Positions 48,605-63,747 of a DNA stretch of 64,000 bases are shown here, piece after piece. Each line of letters opens with the position of its first letter. The first letter of the stretch is position 1. The stretch spans positions 158,063 through 222,062 of the forward strand of contig VYZB01000328.1 of the NCBI GenBank assembly GCA_013397455.1, written 5' to 3'. Both the position numbers and the translations under genes were made by a program. Below the pieces are notes generated by a model. It had not been told where the DNA came from and made no database searches. It saw only the letters and a program-made list of their open reading frames with translations. Source of the DNA: Crotophaga sulcirostris (lineage: Eukaryota; Chordata; Aves; Cuculiformes; Crotophagidae).

Positions 48605-51600
48605 CTGAGACAATGCACACATATAGCTTCTGGTTATTTTCAAAATATTTCATCATGTAGATGATTTTTAAATTCTTGAGTGGACATGTTTATTCTTCCG
48701 CCCACCCAGCGATCCTTTAATTCTAATATGTTCTTTTTTTATTTCATTAAGATTCCTTAAGAACAGCATCTGTAGGGCAGCATTATTCTGCCTGCAGGCA
48801 GCTGCACGAGCTCTCCACGCCTGTGAGGTGGTGGCTCAGAAAGAGGACAGCCCAGATCACTGACTTAAGTTACTGGAATAGTCTATATGCAGGGAGTAAG
48901 GTAAGATTGCCTGCAGGCTAGAAATCCCAAGCTTTGACTCCCAAAACACCAAGGTCCTTTGTCAAGCCCTCATTCTGCTCATTTCCAAGAATGAATCACA
49001 AAGCACTCGCAAGGGCAAGCCGGCGGCTGAAGCACATTTGCACTGAGAAGGCATCTGACAGTTTGGCTTGACGATCACGTCAGCGCGGTTCATATTTACA
49101 ACGTCTGCCTGCTGGTGACCTGCAAAGGGGCCAGCTGCCAGGGCCCTGACTGCTTCACGCCACTCCTGCAGTCAGGTCAAGGCAGGACAAGGCTCCAGCT
49201 TTTTCTAATCAAACCCTCCTTGGAACAGCCACCTGACAGAAGTAAACAAGTGCCAGGTTTGTACACTTTTCGGAAATTATCTGAACAAAGGTTTGTACTT
49301 TCAAAGCAGCACTGACAGGTAGAAAACAATCCCAGATCTCTCCATTCCTGCACAATTTCAGAGCACAATTTCCTGTGATTTGAGACAAATGTACACTGCC
49401 AGAGTTTCACTTGCTGTCTGCTCCAGTACCTGGCATTCAGCTCTCAGAGTTGCTCACACACCAGAATGAAATTTCCCTATGTTTCTAGGTTTTCCAGGAT
49501 GCAACTTATAAGCTGGTAGTCATGAAAGCTGACATTTACTAGATGCTCTCATTAATGGGGCGAAGGTTGCATTTGATATTCCTGGGTGCTGTCAGATCAC
49601 AAAGGGAGAAGAGATGGTTAAAAGGCTGAACTTCATCAAAGTATCTCAGTTCTGCCGGGCAGATGCGGTAATGAGCACGGTGATACTGTCAGGAGCGCGC
49701 TCATGAGATGACAGGGAAATCTGCTCCATCAGGGTGGGCTAAAAGAGTGGGGAGAGAAGCCACAGAGCTCCCTTAAACATGCTTTCTTCATAAAGCTGTC
49801 CATAATATATGCTTTACACGGAAAGACTTTGAGCATAAGCAGAGAGCACCTAAGATTGCACAGATTGCAGAGATTAACAAGAATGGGATGTCTGAACTGT
49901 ACTACTCAAAATCCAGCAGAGGATATTGAATTCTTTTTCAATGCTTGCATCTGAAAAGCCTTTGTACGATGCTTTCCCTCTGCTGGGCTCATCTGGAAGA
50001 GACAAAGGAAGTCCAGAGCAAGCCTGTTCTTTCCTGAACAGTCCATGCAAACGGTTGCAGACTGCCTTGGAAGCCATAAGGACTTCAGAGGTGGGCAAGA
50101 AGCTGGGAAGATGATTTTTCTTCCCTGGGGTCCATGTGGGAGGGCTGGTCGTCCCCCACCTCCTTCACCCAAACTGAAATGTCAACTGCTAATCAAATCC
50201 TTCTTTATTGCCATCTACAACCATAGGAGGAAACAAAATTAAGTACTCGTACCCTTGAGAAATTATGAAGAAATATAAAACATCTTTATGCCATCAGACT
50301 GGCCAAAGAGAACCAACATGCTGCACTTCTAGTAGAAATTTAGGAACTTTGGGGAATTCAGATGCTGAAGAGAGGAGGGGAAACAGTTGGGGGAAACATT
50401 CCCATAATAAAGATCCCTCATGGTTCCCTCACTGTTTGCCATCAGATAAATGCAGTGTGTCCTAACTCATCATTTTTTCCAATGACTCTCCCCTGCATTT
50501 TGCACAAATCAGACTGAATCCAGCCCTGAAGCAAGCAGGAACAACTACTCACTTTGGACGACTTTCTGTCATTTAAAGCAAAGCCATTTACGTGGTCCAA
50601 GGCCAAAATAAACTACTATGTTTCACTGAGTGATACATGAACTCTGCAGTGAGCTAATATTTACAGCCATTAACTGTGCTCATAGGAGCATGCTCCTTTC
50701 AGCTGTCTCAGAGAGCCACTGGGTCTCTCCCACAAGCAAGGTATCTAAAATTTCCATTCTCTGCCTGCTCTGCATGAAAATTCTTTGGTTTTGCTCTACA
50801 CAGCTGTAAAATCAGAAGCTCTACACAGCATGATTTAGTCCTGTTCTTCCCACACTCTCCAGAGATCTTATCAGTGGAGACAGACGGACATAGAGTCTGT
50901 CAGATTACAGCAATTTCTCCACTACGGGAACGGGACTCAATTGACGACAGCCCTGGCTGCTCTCACACTACACAAAATACAAGGGGCAGTGGAAGGCACG
51001 TGCACAGAGTCAAGAGCTGGTCAAGGGGAGCTGCTGCAGCTTCCTGGATGCCGTGACCATGACTGCATTTGTCAGCTGAGATGAAGGACGAGGGTCCTCT
51101 CCCTTCAGTAAAGAAATTAAGAGTTCGCATGCACAACGAAGAAGAAAGGGGTCTGTAGGGCAGGATGGCTTCTGTAGTCCAGCTCTGTTCCTGTGGCACA
51201 TGACCATTCAAAAAAAAAAAAAAAATCAATTAATGCCTCAGGATCTGATGGTTTGCACAACTAACAAAGCAGGGATCAGTTCTTGGGTATTAATGCTGTT
51301 AGCACTGGGATGCTTTGCTTTAAATGGCCTGAAATCTGTGATATACCCCAAAAGGAAAGGTTTTCCCACAGGAGTCCTGGGGTCACACAATGTCATCATT
51401 TCTCCTGAGAGAAGATAACATCATTCCGCCAGTGATACCAGGAAGAGAGCATTGCATCCATCCAGTCGTGGAGAGAGAGGGTGGGTTTTGCAATGCCTTA
51501 AGAACCTGACACCACAGGACCTCAATCCACCCTGGTTTTACCAGGAACAGAAGAGTTTTCTCAGCTTTTTCCGGCAACCTGCTTCTTTGTTTCATCACAT

Positions 51601-54600
51601 CAGAAAGCAAGTTGCCCCTTTGCCTGTGTCTGATGCAATTCGGTGGTGTCCGATGAACTACTTGCACAATTCCGTATCACAGCACTGAAACAACAGGATC
51701 TCTGGCTGCAGTCAAGGGAACTAGGGGCCAGAGAGTGCAAACCCCAGGCTGCAGCTGAGGGGTTCACCTAACTGTCTCTACCTAAAAAGATCACAGATCT
51801 CACCTGTAATACATAAGTTAATAAAATAAAAAGCAAACACTAAAGGGAGCCAGGAATAAAATCATTGAACAGAAGAGCATACCAGCTCAGAAATCACATC
51901 ACAGCTAGGACACAGGTAATCAGAGCAGGTAGAAGAAGGATGGGGAGCTCTGGTACATCCTCAGTGCTCCAGGAACTTCTCATGACACCAATATACTCTG
52001 AAGTGTTCTTAATGTCTCCATGAATTAACATTTTAATTTTTTTTATTCACAGAGTGGTAAGGGAAAACAAACCATCACTGCTGTTGCTAGATTTTTTTTT
52101 TTACAGAACTTACTTGAAATGTTCATTTTGTTCCAAATCAAAAATTGTTTCCTTTTCATTCCTGAGCATTTTCTTCTTCAAACTCTGACCTTCTGTCTAC
52201 TGGGGAGCATAGGAAGGCAAGGCAGGGGCAACAGAGTCATGGAGATGCCTCCTGTCTTAAAAGCAGAGGTGGTATAAAGGTTTGTTTTTTTCATTTAATA
52301 CTGGCTAGCAGTGGCCTTAATGTCTGAAAACACATTAATATTTTCATATTTCTTTTAATAGAACACCCTTCCCAAACAGACACAGGCAAGGAATTGTTCA
52401 CTCCTGCTTTTAGCAGCATGGACTCTACAAAGCCTATGCACACTCCAAACGATTATAAAACCCAAGACAGATGTCAAACAATTAATAAAGACAGCTGCAC
52501 TCAAAGTAAATACCGTACACCTATTCTCAAAGACACTGTACCAATTCTACAGAAAAATGCTGCATTTTCCAAGAAAACGCCTTTGTTCCTCCTAACCACA
52601 GGCACCTAGGGAGAGCTTACGGGTTTTTTGCTTTTCACTGAGAAGTCACACTACGGCACACAGAACAAAAGCACCCTTCAAAATCTTGCCACTAAGTGCT
52701 CTGGCTGAAAGGGCATTTAAAATAAAACAGCTTCAGAAAGAGGAAAAAAATAACACTGGCCAGAGCAGGTTTTACAAATTATTTTCTTTCTGTAATTCTG
52801 CCCCAAGCTCCTCTGAATCAAAAGCCTTCAATAGCACAGGACTGGCCCCAGGAAAAGGAACGTAGACACAGGAAGGTTAGCAGAAAAAGAGTGGGCTAGC
52901 TTAGGAAAAGCTATGCTTCTATGCCACATTGACTTGGGGCTGACGGCTGATGGGCTGCAAGGTGGGGTTGGCACTCAGTAGAGGGGCACAGCTCCTCTGC
53001 TCCCACGTGACTGCATGCCCACAAGCCCTGGGTCCCTGCACCATCATACGCAGAAGCACTGGAGAAGGCTGCTCTATGAGAGTCTGCTGGGTTTTCTTAT
53101 GGGGAAAATAGATGTACAGCCCAAGTAAATTCAAAGAATCCAGAAGGCAGACAAAGGGTAGCCTGCAAAAGCAGCTGCAGAAAAGTAATAGCAAAAACAC
53201 TAATGGAAAGTGGGAAAAGGCCCTTCAGCCCTCCAGGAAACACTTTCGCTTTTCAGTATGTGCGGGAGTAACTCAGACAAAGGGGGGAATTACTGTAGCA
53301 TAAACCATCTTGGTGCCACTTAGTTGGGACCTGCACAGCATCTCTCTGACCCTGCCTCTCCTCCCGAGGCCATCTGGGCACTGCCTCGCACTGCCCTTTG
53401 CTGCAGCACCAGCGTTTCCCCCTCACACCCTGCCCAAAGCAGGGCCACTGCCCTCCCAAACAACATAACATCACACTGACACCTCTGGAGACAGGGGTAT
53501 AAAGACAGGTGACAGGTTTTGGAAGTCCAGCCTTTTCTCCCCAGGATGAACCGGCAGGTTCATTTAAATTTTCCTACTCAGCTTCCAGGAAGGTAACAGG
53601 GAGGAAACTGGCAGCAATTTCATGGTGAAAGCCACAAGCAGCTCAGAGCACTTTCCCTGCTCTTGTGCACACTACGCCACACTCATGACCTCGAACGCAG
53701 GCACGCTGACCAACAAAGGGCCCCCAACACCGTCCTCAGAAAAACATTCACATCTCTCCTAAGGGCAGAGAGCCCAATTTGTCTTGGCAACAGCTCCCTA
53801 ACAGCCAGGCACATTTCAGCAGGAATCAGGCACAGCTGAAACCTGGCCTGCAGTCAGCGATACCGTGGAGTGGTCAGTGAGACCCATCCAGTGCATCTAA
53901 CGGTGACAGATCCAAGGCAGGCGGTGGAGATCGATGCTGAAGTCTCACTTTTCCCAGGGTAGCTGCACTAACCAGGCTACAGCATGCCTGACAATGGAGG
54001 AGGCTGAAAGGATTTTGTTCTGGGATGTTTCTATTATAAAAGCAATTTGTATCACTAAACCCAAAGAAAACATTTAGATTTGAGCAGCCAAACTTTGTTA
54101 CTAGCTAAAAGCACAGCAAACATTAAACACTTCCTTTGGCAGAGGATAAAAAACACAAAAATTAAACTAGTCAGATGGAAAGCTGCTGTGATGAGAGGTC
54201 TCCACTGTCGCTAGCACAAAGCATCTTCTTTCCTCCTTGGCCAGAGCCACCATCAGACAGGACCTGCAAGCTCTGGCTCCTGGCACTGAGGACCTACAGC
54301 ACTTGCATGCAGTTTTGCACTCACGTCTACCAAGTAACCAAGAGGGGAGGGGGTGTGGAAACAGACAAGCAAAAATAATAACCAAGAAAATCTGGACACA
54401 ACATTCTCTGTCGGTGGCTCAGTCAGCTCTTTGCCAGCCAAGAACATGACACCAGGCATCCAAGGTAGCTCCATTTGCCAGTATCCCACTGTTGCCTCCC
54501 CTCGGCCTCATGCATTGCATTTCCAAGCCATGGGCTTCAGTCTGCTGGCTTTTTACTAATTGCTTTTTACTAAATCCCCTACACGGGGATGAACAAACAC

Positions 54601-57600
54601 AGCAGTGTGTCACTCCAGGGGTCATCCAGAGAGGTGGTCCCAAGCTATTTCTCCCTCAATACAGCAACGCAAACTGCAGGAGCAAGGGTGACCTTCAGTG
54701 AGCCCCCAAAATTCCCGTGGGCAGAGCAGGCAGCAGCCCCACCTCGAGCTCAGAGGCTCAGGGAAAAGCAGGGAAATGTTCATTAACAGTGAGTCATTTC
54801 TGGGACCTTCCTTGGTAGTGCAAGATTTGCCTCTGCTGGTGCCAATGTTTGGGACACGGAGGCGATTGCCAGGCAGGGAGTTTGTGATCGGCTATTGGCA
54901 TTTAGATACCACCTCCTTGCGTTCTTTTTCTCAACAGATTTAACACTAGTGATCAGAATTCAGAGGAAGAAGCTATTTCTCCCTCTCTCAAGAGAAAAGG
55001 AAAAAAGCACAATCTAGATGTGTGGAGAGAAATGTGGGGGCTTGAAAATAGATCTGAAGGGGGTCCTCTCAGGGCTTGGCAAAGCAGAAGCGCTCCAGAT
55101 CTTGCACACTGCTCTGCTGGAGCCCAGGGTACCGCTGATTATAGTCTGGTAGCTGTTTAGCAGGCAGAGCACACTGCATTTCATACATTTAAAATAAACT
55201 AGTTCAAAAATCTGTCACCTCTCCAAAATACATGCACACCTGGACAAGGCAAATAAACAGCTGGGACTATCACCGAGAGATCTGTGGAGTGGGCTGAAGA
55301 GGGGCAGGTTGAGCCACAGCTACGAAATCAAACAGCATGGATTACAAATGCACACGCTGGTCACCGAGCAGTTCAAACACCAACCTACAAGAGCACTTCT
55401 GTGCTCAAGCAAAAGGTACCCAGCCAAGATAGTCTATTTTTTAAGTTTGAATAGCCAGGGAATGAAAAGCTTCCAACAGAGCTTCAAAGAGAGCCGAGAC
55501 CTTCCATGAAGCCAGACACAATGCTTCTATTTTGGATGGTGATGTTATAGTGAAAGGAGAGCTCTGAGAAATACCCACGTACTGTGCTACCAGAAAATAA
55601 ACTGTCAAACTAATCTTTGCACAGAAAAAAAAAAAGAAGTCTGCAACCAACATGGCTCAAAGACCTGAGGAGACTTAAGGAAACCAGAGTGAGATCCCTT
55701 CCTCACTGGAACAGTCCTGATTAACTCTCATGGAGCACCTGGAGACATCTGAGAATGAGCATTTCATTTATACATTCTGCCTCATGACCTTTTTAACAGC
55801 TTTTAGATGTCAGCACCGCCACTGCCCACTGTAAGCGGTCATTGCACTGTCCCTGTGGACACAGCACCATATCCACATTGTGCAACAGGTTGCACAGCAG
55901 CAATCCCGAGTTAGTTTAGGCCAAGTCTCTAAACTCAGAGAACAGAATGCAGACTTGAGCAGGTTTATCAGCTGGGCTTACTTCCCTTTGCAGAACTGGC
56001 CTGGGACTCTTGAATGCTGGAGCAGCTTTCCCAGGGGAGGTTTCTCCTCACAAGTCCAGGATGGCACAGCCAGTGCTCTACAGACCCACTGCACATCACC
56101 AGCACAACAGGGCCTGCATCCAGCTCTGCTGAGCACCAGCTGTAGTGGGCACTCAGTCTCAAAAAAATGCTCCAAGAGCTTCTTTTCTTAAGTTCAAGTG
56201 TTTGCTGCCAGCTACATACCTGCTCTTTCCCTTCATCTTCTCCCATTACAGCCCTCAGTGCCTGCAGTCTGGACTCCGAGTATGGCTGCTCTATATTCAG
56301 CCAACATCTTCCCCTTTTTGTTCCCCAAAAGGGACACAGCAGGGAAAAAGCCTCCAAGCACCATCATGCTCCAAAGCACATCATCACTGTGTTTCACTCC
56401 ACTTTCCAAACATCTCTTTTACTGTTCTGTTGCCACAAAACCCCTAGACAGACTGCAGTGTCTCTCACACCACTAGCAGGTTTACCCATGCTGCTGCCAG
56501 TGGTGAGGACCTAATCTCCAACTCTCCCCGTGGCGTAAGAGGAGGGAGGCTCAAGTGACTCCAGACATCCTGGGATAAGCAATATCTTCAAGAGTTTTTC
56601 TTTTTCAAGTTCAGACCACACAGTGTTTCCACACCTGGCACTTATATTAATCATGTTAATTTGATTGCATTTAGCCTTATAAGAAAAAACAAAGAAGAAT
56701 AAGACCTGAAGATGCTTCATTCCCTCTCCCCCAGCTCAGACAGGCTGCTCTGTAAGTGTGCTTTACATGTCAATCCACAGCAAAATTTAAAGCAATAGAA
56801 AAAGGAACAGCAAAGGCACTGAAAGCCCAGGAGCTACCTACCTCACACAGGACAACATTCCACTTACAAGCAGTTCTCCAGAAGTCCTTCCATCCCCCCC
56901 ACAGACCTCCACATTCCCATCCCACCCACCTGGCCCTCCTGGTGACTACAACTTTCTTCTGGGTGCCTGCCCCTTCCTGGTCAGCAGAGTACAGCTGCGC
57001 TCTGCAAAGTGGACTAGAAAAATCTGGGTACAGACAGAAACAAGGGAGGAAAAGAGAAACAGAGCAAGATTATCCTTGCCATGTGTATTACATTTTCTCC
57101 CCATGTCTCTAACATTTCCTTCCGCAAATACTAGATTGCACCATCACAAAAGACTTGCTTGGCTCTGCCTGCATTGACCCCATCAGTACAGCTTTAAATT
57201 CAACCTTCAAACAGTGGAACCCAGAATTCGTGTCCAGGAGCCTCCTGTGAGAAGGTCTGCTCTGTGACCCACAGCATCTACACAGTGGGAAGGCTGAGAG
57301 GCAGCTACAGGCAGCAGTACGCTGTGGTTGTCATCAATATTAATTATTTGGGGAGAATATGCTTGATCTCAGGAGGGCAATGAATTCATTTCTTCAGCTG
57401 AATGACAAACAAAAGGCAATATATGCGCTGCTGACATTTTCAAAGGCTACAAGGAGCAGCAACAAGAGGAAACACCTCTGTGTGTTAAAATCATGCTGCA
57501 AAGGGCCAAAAATCTGAAGTTTCAAAAATTTTCATTTCTGAGCACTTTCAATGCCAGGAAGTGGATGCCTTTATATCCCAAAATCTGCACTGACCTTTGC

Positions 57601-60600
57601 TCTTGGGTGGTTCACCTCATTACATTGAGAGGAAGCAATCACTGAGTGTCTTGGTAAAGTTGGATTGAGTTTCCCTCTTGTTCTTTTACACTTCTTGTCA
57701 ACCACTACAGATTCATTGCACCTGGCAGACAAGGCTGGGGGTGGGTGTGGGGAGGGGAAGAAAAACTTAGAAAGGGGAAAGCATTGCCTTCTTGGGTAGC
57801 CACAACCCAGGGTTATTCAGAAGGGCTGAAATGCCAAGGCGCAGCTCTTCTGTGCAATAGAGGAGGACACAGTAAGTCTGGAGAAAAGTACTCTTTCCAT
57901 GGCCTTGGGTGAGGGGTATCTGTGTGTATGTGTGCACATGCACAGAACCTCCCAAGGAGCCAGAATTAAACAGTCTCCCTGAAGTCCACATAGCAACATG
58001 AGAGAGAAAAAGGAAGGTGGAGAAAGGGAAATGCACTGAGGCTGCAGCTATTTTTGGCAGGAGAATGGATGAGTAGGAAAGATGGGGGTGGGGATGTTAC
58101 TCCAGTGGAGTCTCAGTTTTGCCACGTCCTTCAGTTATCCTGACAGACCAGCCCTGCCTGGCTCAACCACAACCAGCACAATTTGCTAGAGCAACACATT
58201 TTGGGATCCAGCAGCACATCTGTGCTCATTCAAAGAGGCTGGGTGCCCTACAAGCCCTTCACAGTCTGCCAGCATTATCATGCTGGGCAGCAACCCATAC
58301 ATCCTTCTCCCATTATCCTGGTTTCTCCTTATAAACAAGGGCTGGGGGGTGTCTCTGCTTGAAGGAAGAGGTAGCTACTTCTCAACAGAACAAATCCAAT
58401 TATTTGTATTAGAGTGAACTACTACAGCTCTTACTGTCAGAATAAGTATTTTCTACAGATCCCAGAGCTTCAAATCAACAGATTACTGATAAATTCACGT
58501 AGGTGAGATCCTGGATGCTATTACGGTGGAATGGAGGTGAGGTTGTTTTACTTCTGGTTCCCTGTGAGATTTGCTTTTTGCAATAGGGCTAACCTCAGGA
58601 AAAAAACCAGCTAGAAATCTAGGCTCCCACCACTGCCATTTACTATGCTCCTATATGTCTCTAAAGTTGAAGATTTTAAAACAGTCTACTAGTTTAGGGT
58701 AGCAATATGATTTTCTGGTTAATCTACATGAAACTTACAGAGGCATCAATCACCAATTGTACTGTGTGACAAATTGTAGTGCCTCCCTGATAATCAGGCA
58801 TCACAGAGCTTATAAATGGCTATCCCCTGAAGTGAGCACATTAGTAGAGGCTTCTGAAATCTGTGCCTCTGTTTCCCTAGCTACATTTATAATAGTCTCT
58901 CCCCACCTCGCATCACAGCTGTGCATCTTAGTGTCTCTGAAGTGCTTAGAGATGCTGAGATGAAAGATAACATATGAGTGCAAAGTATAGATTAACTCCC
59001 CGAGCTCAGCAGCCACTGTAGCTGATGGGGCTAAACATACCACATACCCACCACATAAAACTTGGGTTCTGAGCCTGTAACTACTTAAGCAGCAGTTCCC
59101 TTGGAACAAGTAATTTTGGGGCTGGTTGGCTGGGCACATGGAGCCCCAGCAGGCAAGAAACACAGAAATGCAATATATTACTATGAAAAATAGATGCTTT
59201 TCCAGAATAAGGTCTCAAACCCGTTCCTATAGAATCTGGTAGTGACATTTCAACTCATTTTGGTAGGAATATGACAGAGCTGTTCGGATTTTAGCAACCA
59301 GCACGTTAACAACATGGCCAAACATACTCTGAAAAGCTATTTCCATTTCTGTTTTTTTTTTTTAAATGATTAAAAAACTAGTTTAAATATTGCAAGGAAA
59401 AGTTTAAATTGAGCAAGATAAGTTTTGGCTTCCTTCCGAGTAGAAGGCAAACCCCAAAATGCTACTGCAAACCTAACAGATGGGAGTTATTTTTCACTCT
59501 TTAAAAATTTCATTCCTTTGCACTGAGATTAACTGTAATTAGCTCTTTATTTACATCTAGGACAAAAGGTAAAACGATAAAGGCAACTATAACCACAAAT
59601 CACAGCCAGAAAAAGGCAAAAAAAAAGAGGCAAAAATTCCCTCTGAGAAGAAAACCTCCTAGCTTTCTCGCCAAGCAGCATGGTTTTTATAAATACATAG
59701 TTTAAAAGCTACACAGCATCCTGTCAGCACTAAGGATAAACATTTAGGTCATGGTTTTGCAAGCTTATGTATTCGATCAACCTGTGAATAAAAAAATCAT
59801 TCTCTGAACACCTGAAAATAGCACATCCCTATGAGTGGACAGGATCAGGCCTAGGAGAGTCAAGATATTCCATTACACTTTTATTTCAGTCATGCAAGGG
59901 ACTAAGCAAAACCAAAAGAAAACAAACCCAAAATCAACACAACAGCTTTTATAGTTAAAGACACAGAGAGCTATTAAAGCTTACTTTTTTAAAGAACTCT
60001 TCTAATTCTAATAACACTTCAGCTTAGGAAACCTAAAGAGGCTTTTAAAGTATTTGTGCAAGTGCGTGATTCATGTTGTACCTTTGCCTTTCACAACAAA
60101 ACTATCCAAGAAGCTGCACTCCAAGCTAATGTAAATGTTTCACGCTGTAACTCTCAGCTTGTGCCCACACAACCCCACCAACCCGCAGCTCTTGATGACC
60201 TTGCTCTGGGTAGGACTGCCCAGGTAATGACTCCGTGGCACCTCCTTGGTGTTCCCAGGAGAAGGAGCCACCTACCACCACACTGGTTTAGCCCAGGGTT
60301 CACAGCAACCTCTTATTCTCTGCCCCAAAGAGAGTGGAGGAAAGGAGGTCCAAACCCAACACCAAACCTTGACTCCATTCACTGCAAAAGTTAAGGACCA
60401 GTATTAGTTCTCCTCATTTTACTTAAACGAGGAGTGAAGCTCTCACTCTCACACACTTTCCTTCTCTTTCCCTAACACTCTCAGAAACTTCTATTTTTAG
60501 CCAGTTATCTTAGCTGTAATTTTCTTAAAATTGTAATTAGATAATTGTCCAGACTCAGGGGAAACCTGTGTCAGAGGAATTCTTGGGGATAGGAGCTCCC

Positions 60601-63600
60601 ATTTGATGAACCTGAGAGTTGTTAAATTACCAAAGGACTGTCAAATGATATGATTCTTCATTTGTAGTAGAAATTCTGTTTTACCAGTAACTATTTTAAG
60701 GAACACTATAACAAAATATCTATGCTTATACATTCATGTTCCTGTATTTTATTTTCTGTCAAACAAGACTCTGAATTTATGAACATCATGATCTGTACAT
60801 CTGTCTCATTGTGCCCTGCAGGTAGCAAGCACACTGGCTAAGGCTGAAATTCCTGAAAGCGTAGGCACCATTTGAACTAATTTCCCCAAATTAGTTTCCT
60901 TTTTGCACTCTCTCCGAGCGTACATGTGGCTCAGCCACACGCAAAAGCCCTACATGTACCAACACTGCAGCTGAGAAACGTGAGATTAGCCTTCTGCTTT
61001 GCAAAAACACTGGGGGGAGGGGGGTAAGAAATCCTAAAATACTCCCCCAAAAGAAGCTGTTTTGTCCTAGTTTAGCAGTGACCAAATCCCAACCGCACAT
61101 TTTGCTGATGGTAGAGCAGAGCAAGGCAGTTACAAACAGTGGAGGCAAAGAAACCCACCTGAACGTGGGCACCCAAGCCCTACCCAGGCTGCAGAGCTGG
61201 TGCAAGAGAGGGAGACAGCTCAAGTGTGACAAACACACCACTCAGCCTTGCCTTCCTTTTGCTTTGCAACTGGCCCACCTCATCTAGCTGGAGGAGGACC
61301 AGCTCTCACCCACTGGGTACAGAGATGCTGGAGGCCAGGCTGCGTGAGCATGGCAGCGCACAGGAGACAACTCTTGGCTCTGCTTACGGGGACAGTGAAA
61401 TCCATGCGCGGTGTTAAGAGAAAGGCAGAGGAAAAAGGAGGAGAGCAGGCAATGTCTGAACTCTGAGCTCTGGTGTAAAAAGCGTCTCCGTTCCCAGATG
61501 ACATGACACTGTTCACAGATTTCAGCTTATATAGGCTTTTCCATATATCTGTTTTTATTCCCAAAGTATCCCCCATTGGTGTATGACAAAAAGAAAGACC
61601 AGACAGCATGGATGTGTAATACACATATGTGATATGTGAACACATTTGCACGTTGGTTAGAATCTTCCTAACTGTCCACCTTCCTAATGCAACCTAGCCA
61701 AGCTAGGACACCTTCTCTCCCACTAGCTGTATTACCTTCATGGCAAGTTTTTGCAAGTCAGTCTTCCTGGAATGGGAGGATATTTGACAACAGTGGGGGA
61801 TCCAGGACAGATGGGGAAATGAATATGAATCTTGTGCCTGCCAAAATAACCAACAAAAAAATCCAAACATAACAATAAGTGAGAAGAAGAAATAAAAGAA
61901 CATGTTCTGGCCTCTTATTCTGAAGGAGTAAAATGCTTCTTGCCCAGTGCTGGCAATCTGGCACATGCAGGTCTTGAAGGAATAAAGCTGGGACAAACTC
62001 TCTCCGTCTCCTCCTTCCTATATGCATATTTCAGACCATAAAATTACAGCATTGGGGCCAGAAAGGAGGCATTCCCCATCCCTCCATGCATCCAGGCACC
62101 AAACATCCCGCCACATCGCTCTCCCAATCCTCTGAAATCTCCCTGACCTATGTGTTGCTACGAGGCACTTTGCGGCAGCGCTGTCAGCCCCTGGCTGTGA
62201 GCCTGCTGAAGCCCAGACCACCACAGCACTCACCCCTGCTGCACATTGGCTAACACTCAGGTGCAGGATACCCACACAGAGCCCCAGAGATCTGGAAGGA
62301 GAGAGTCCTGAGGTGTTCAGACACAAGCTTTCCTTCACAGACTCTGGAGGGACCAAGCACAGGCAGGCTTGAGCAAGCACAGTTCTTCCCATGTTATACA
62401 CAGACACTTTGGACTCAAGCTACATCCAGAGATACAGAAAGCCAGAGGGCTGCATGCAGGCAGTCCTGCCCTCTGCCTTGCACACAGGCACTGTGTGAGA
62501 AGGAACCTCCCACACCACGGTTCTCTTCACCTCCATGCAGCATCTCCCACCTTCCCAGCTAACGTTTCCTGACCATTCCAGTACGCTGCACGCTTCCACC
62601 ACTCCAAGTCCTCACAGACTTACTCTCCAAATACCACATTATTCTCCTTCCTTAACTGCTCCTACAGAGACAGTGTTCCCAGAGACAGGAACAACTGCAC
62701 ACCAGTTTAGCCCTCTCTGCTTGCTCTTCCCTGCTCACCACAGCCAGGCAGGCAATGGGGGCTGAAAGCAGGACCCTTCCAGCACCGAGACCTCCCACCA
62801 GAAAGCCTTTGGACTGGATTGATGCAAACTGGAGAGATTTTTCCTGCAAGGAACACAAGACAGCAAGTAAATCTTCCCAAGCTGCCAAAAGCAACCTGTT
62901 ATAAATGGCTCTCTAAGTTATGAGATATGGACTCTCCACAGCACAGTTAATAAATAATATCCCACAATCCTTCTGTATATGGAAGTGTAAGTTCAGTGAC
63001 AGTTCTGCTTCCCCATGAGGGGCCACAGTTTAAAAATGCAGTGTCAGAAAATTAGTATTTTTTTAATTATATAGCAAATAATTTGTTTTAAAGAGATAAG
63101 GAGTTTGGTGTAGTCTCCCAAATTCAGAAGTAAAAAGTCTTTCCTAGGACAACAAAGCCAAATGCGTGGAACAAAAGCTATCATTTTATAAGAAGATCTG
63201 TAAAAGAAAACAGAATTTTATCTGAGCATTATAACCAGCTATTCACAAAGCAGAGGCTAACATGGAAAGAGAGAGAATGCATGTGAGAGTGTCTTTATAA
63301 CCCAGCTCACAGTAACATCCTAAGGCCCCAAGATTAGGATCCCACTGTGCCAAGCGCCGAACAGACACACTTGGAGAAACCAGCCCAAGGCTGAGGAATA
63401 ACCACTGTACCACAGGGAAGTGACACTGGCTCAGGGAAGGGCCACCTGAACACTGGAGCCCTGACAACCTCTCCCCCTCCCCCTTCCTTTTCAGGAAAGC
63501 ATCCCCACTATCCTGTATCCATCCCGATATCCCCCCAAAATGTTCGGCATAAGGGGGTTGCTGACCCCAACAAACACATAGCAAAAGCCATCTTGCTGCC

Positions 63601-63747
63601 AGCATCTGATTACTTCCAGGCTGTTTTCTTGGATGGACTGCTTCCACTTTATTTTCCTGTTGTGGTTTCAGTCTGACCCCTTCCTCTCCCCCTGCCACCT
63701 CAAAGATCCGTTTGACAGGCAGCAGAGAACAGGTACCGGAGGCTCAC
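48605..63747 (-). other. Region upstream of the start codon, probably 5'UTR intron(s)
   Basis: In mammals IL1RAP has non-coding 5' exons separated from the start-codon exon by long introns. Those exons should lie here or to the right of the window, but I could not identify one with confidence. I see a poly-A tract at 51210-51225, several T- or A-rich runs, and no CR1 copy. Frames such as 46242-46721 (just outside this stretch) and 56167-56514 are open by chance as far as I can judge. Confidence 0.5.
51210..51225. repeat. Poly-A tract
   Basis: A run of about 16 A residues on the plus strand, with no recognisable element attached. Confidence 0.8.

Noticed and set aside
49076..49083. CACGTCAG, a CRE-like site (CTGACGTG on the minus strand) about 480 bp upstream of the start-codon exon
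   Set aside because: A single half-site-like match with no CpG island or other promoter feature near it. Too likely by chance to call a promoter.
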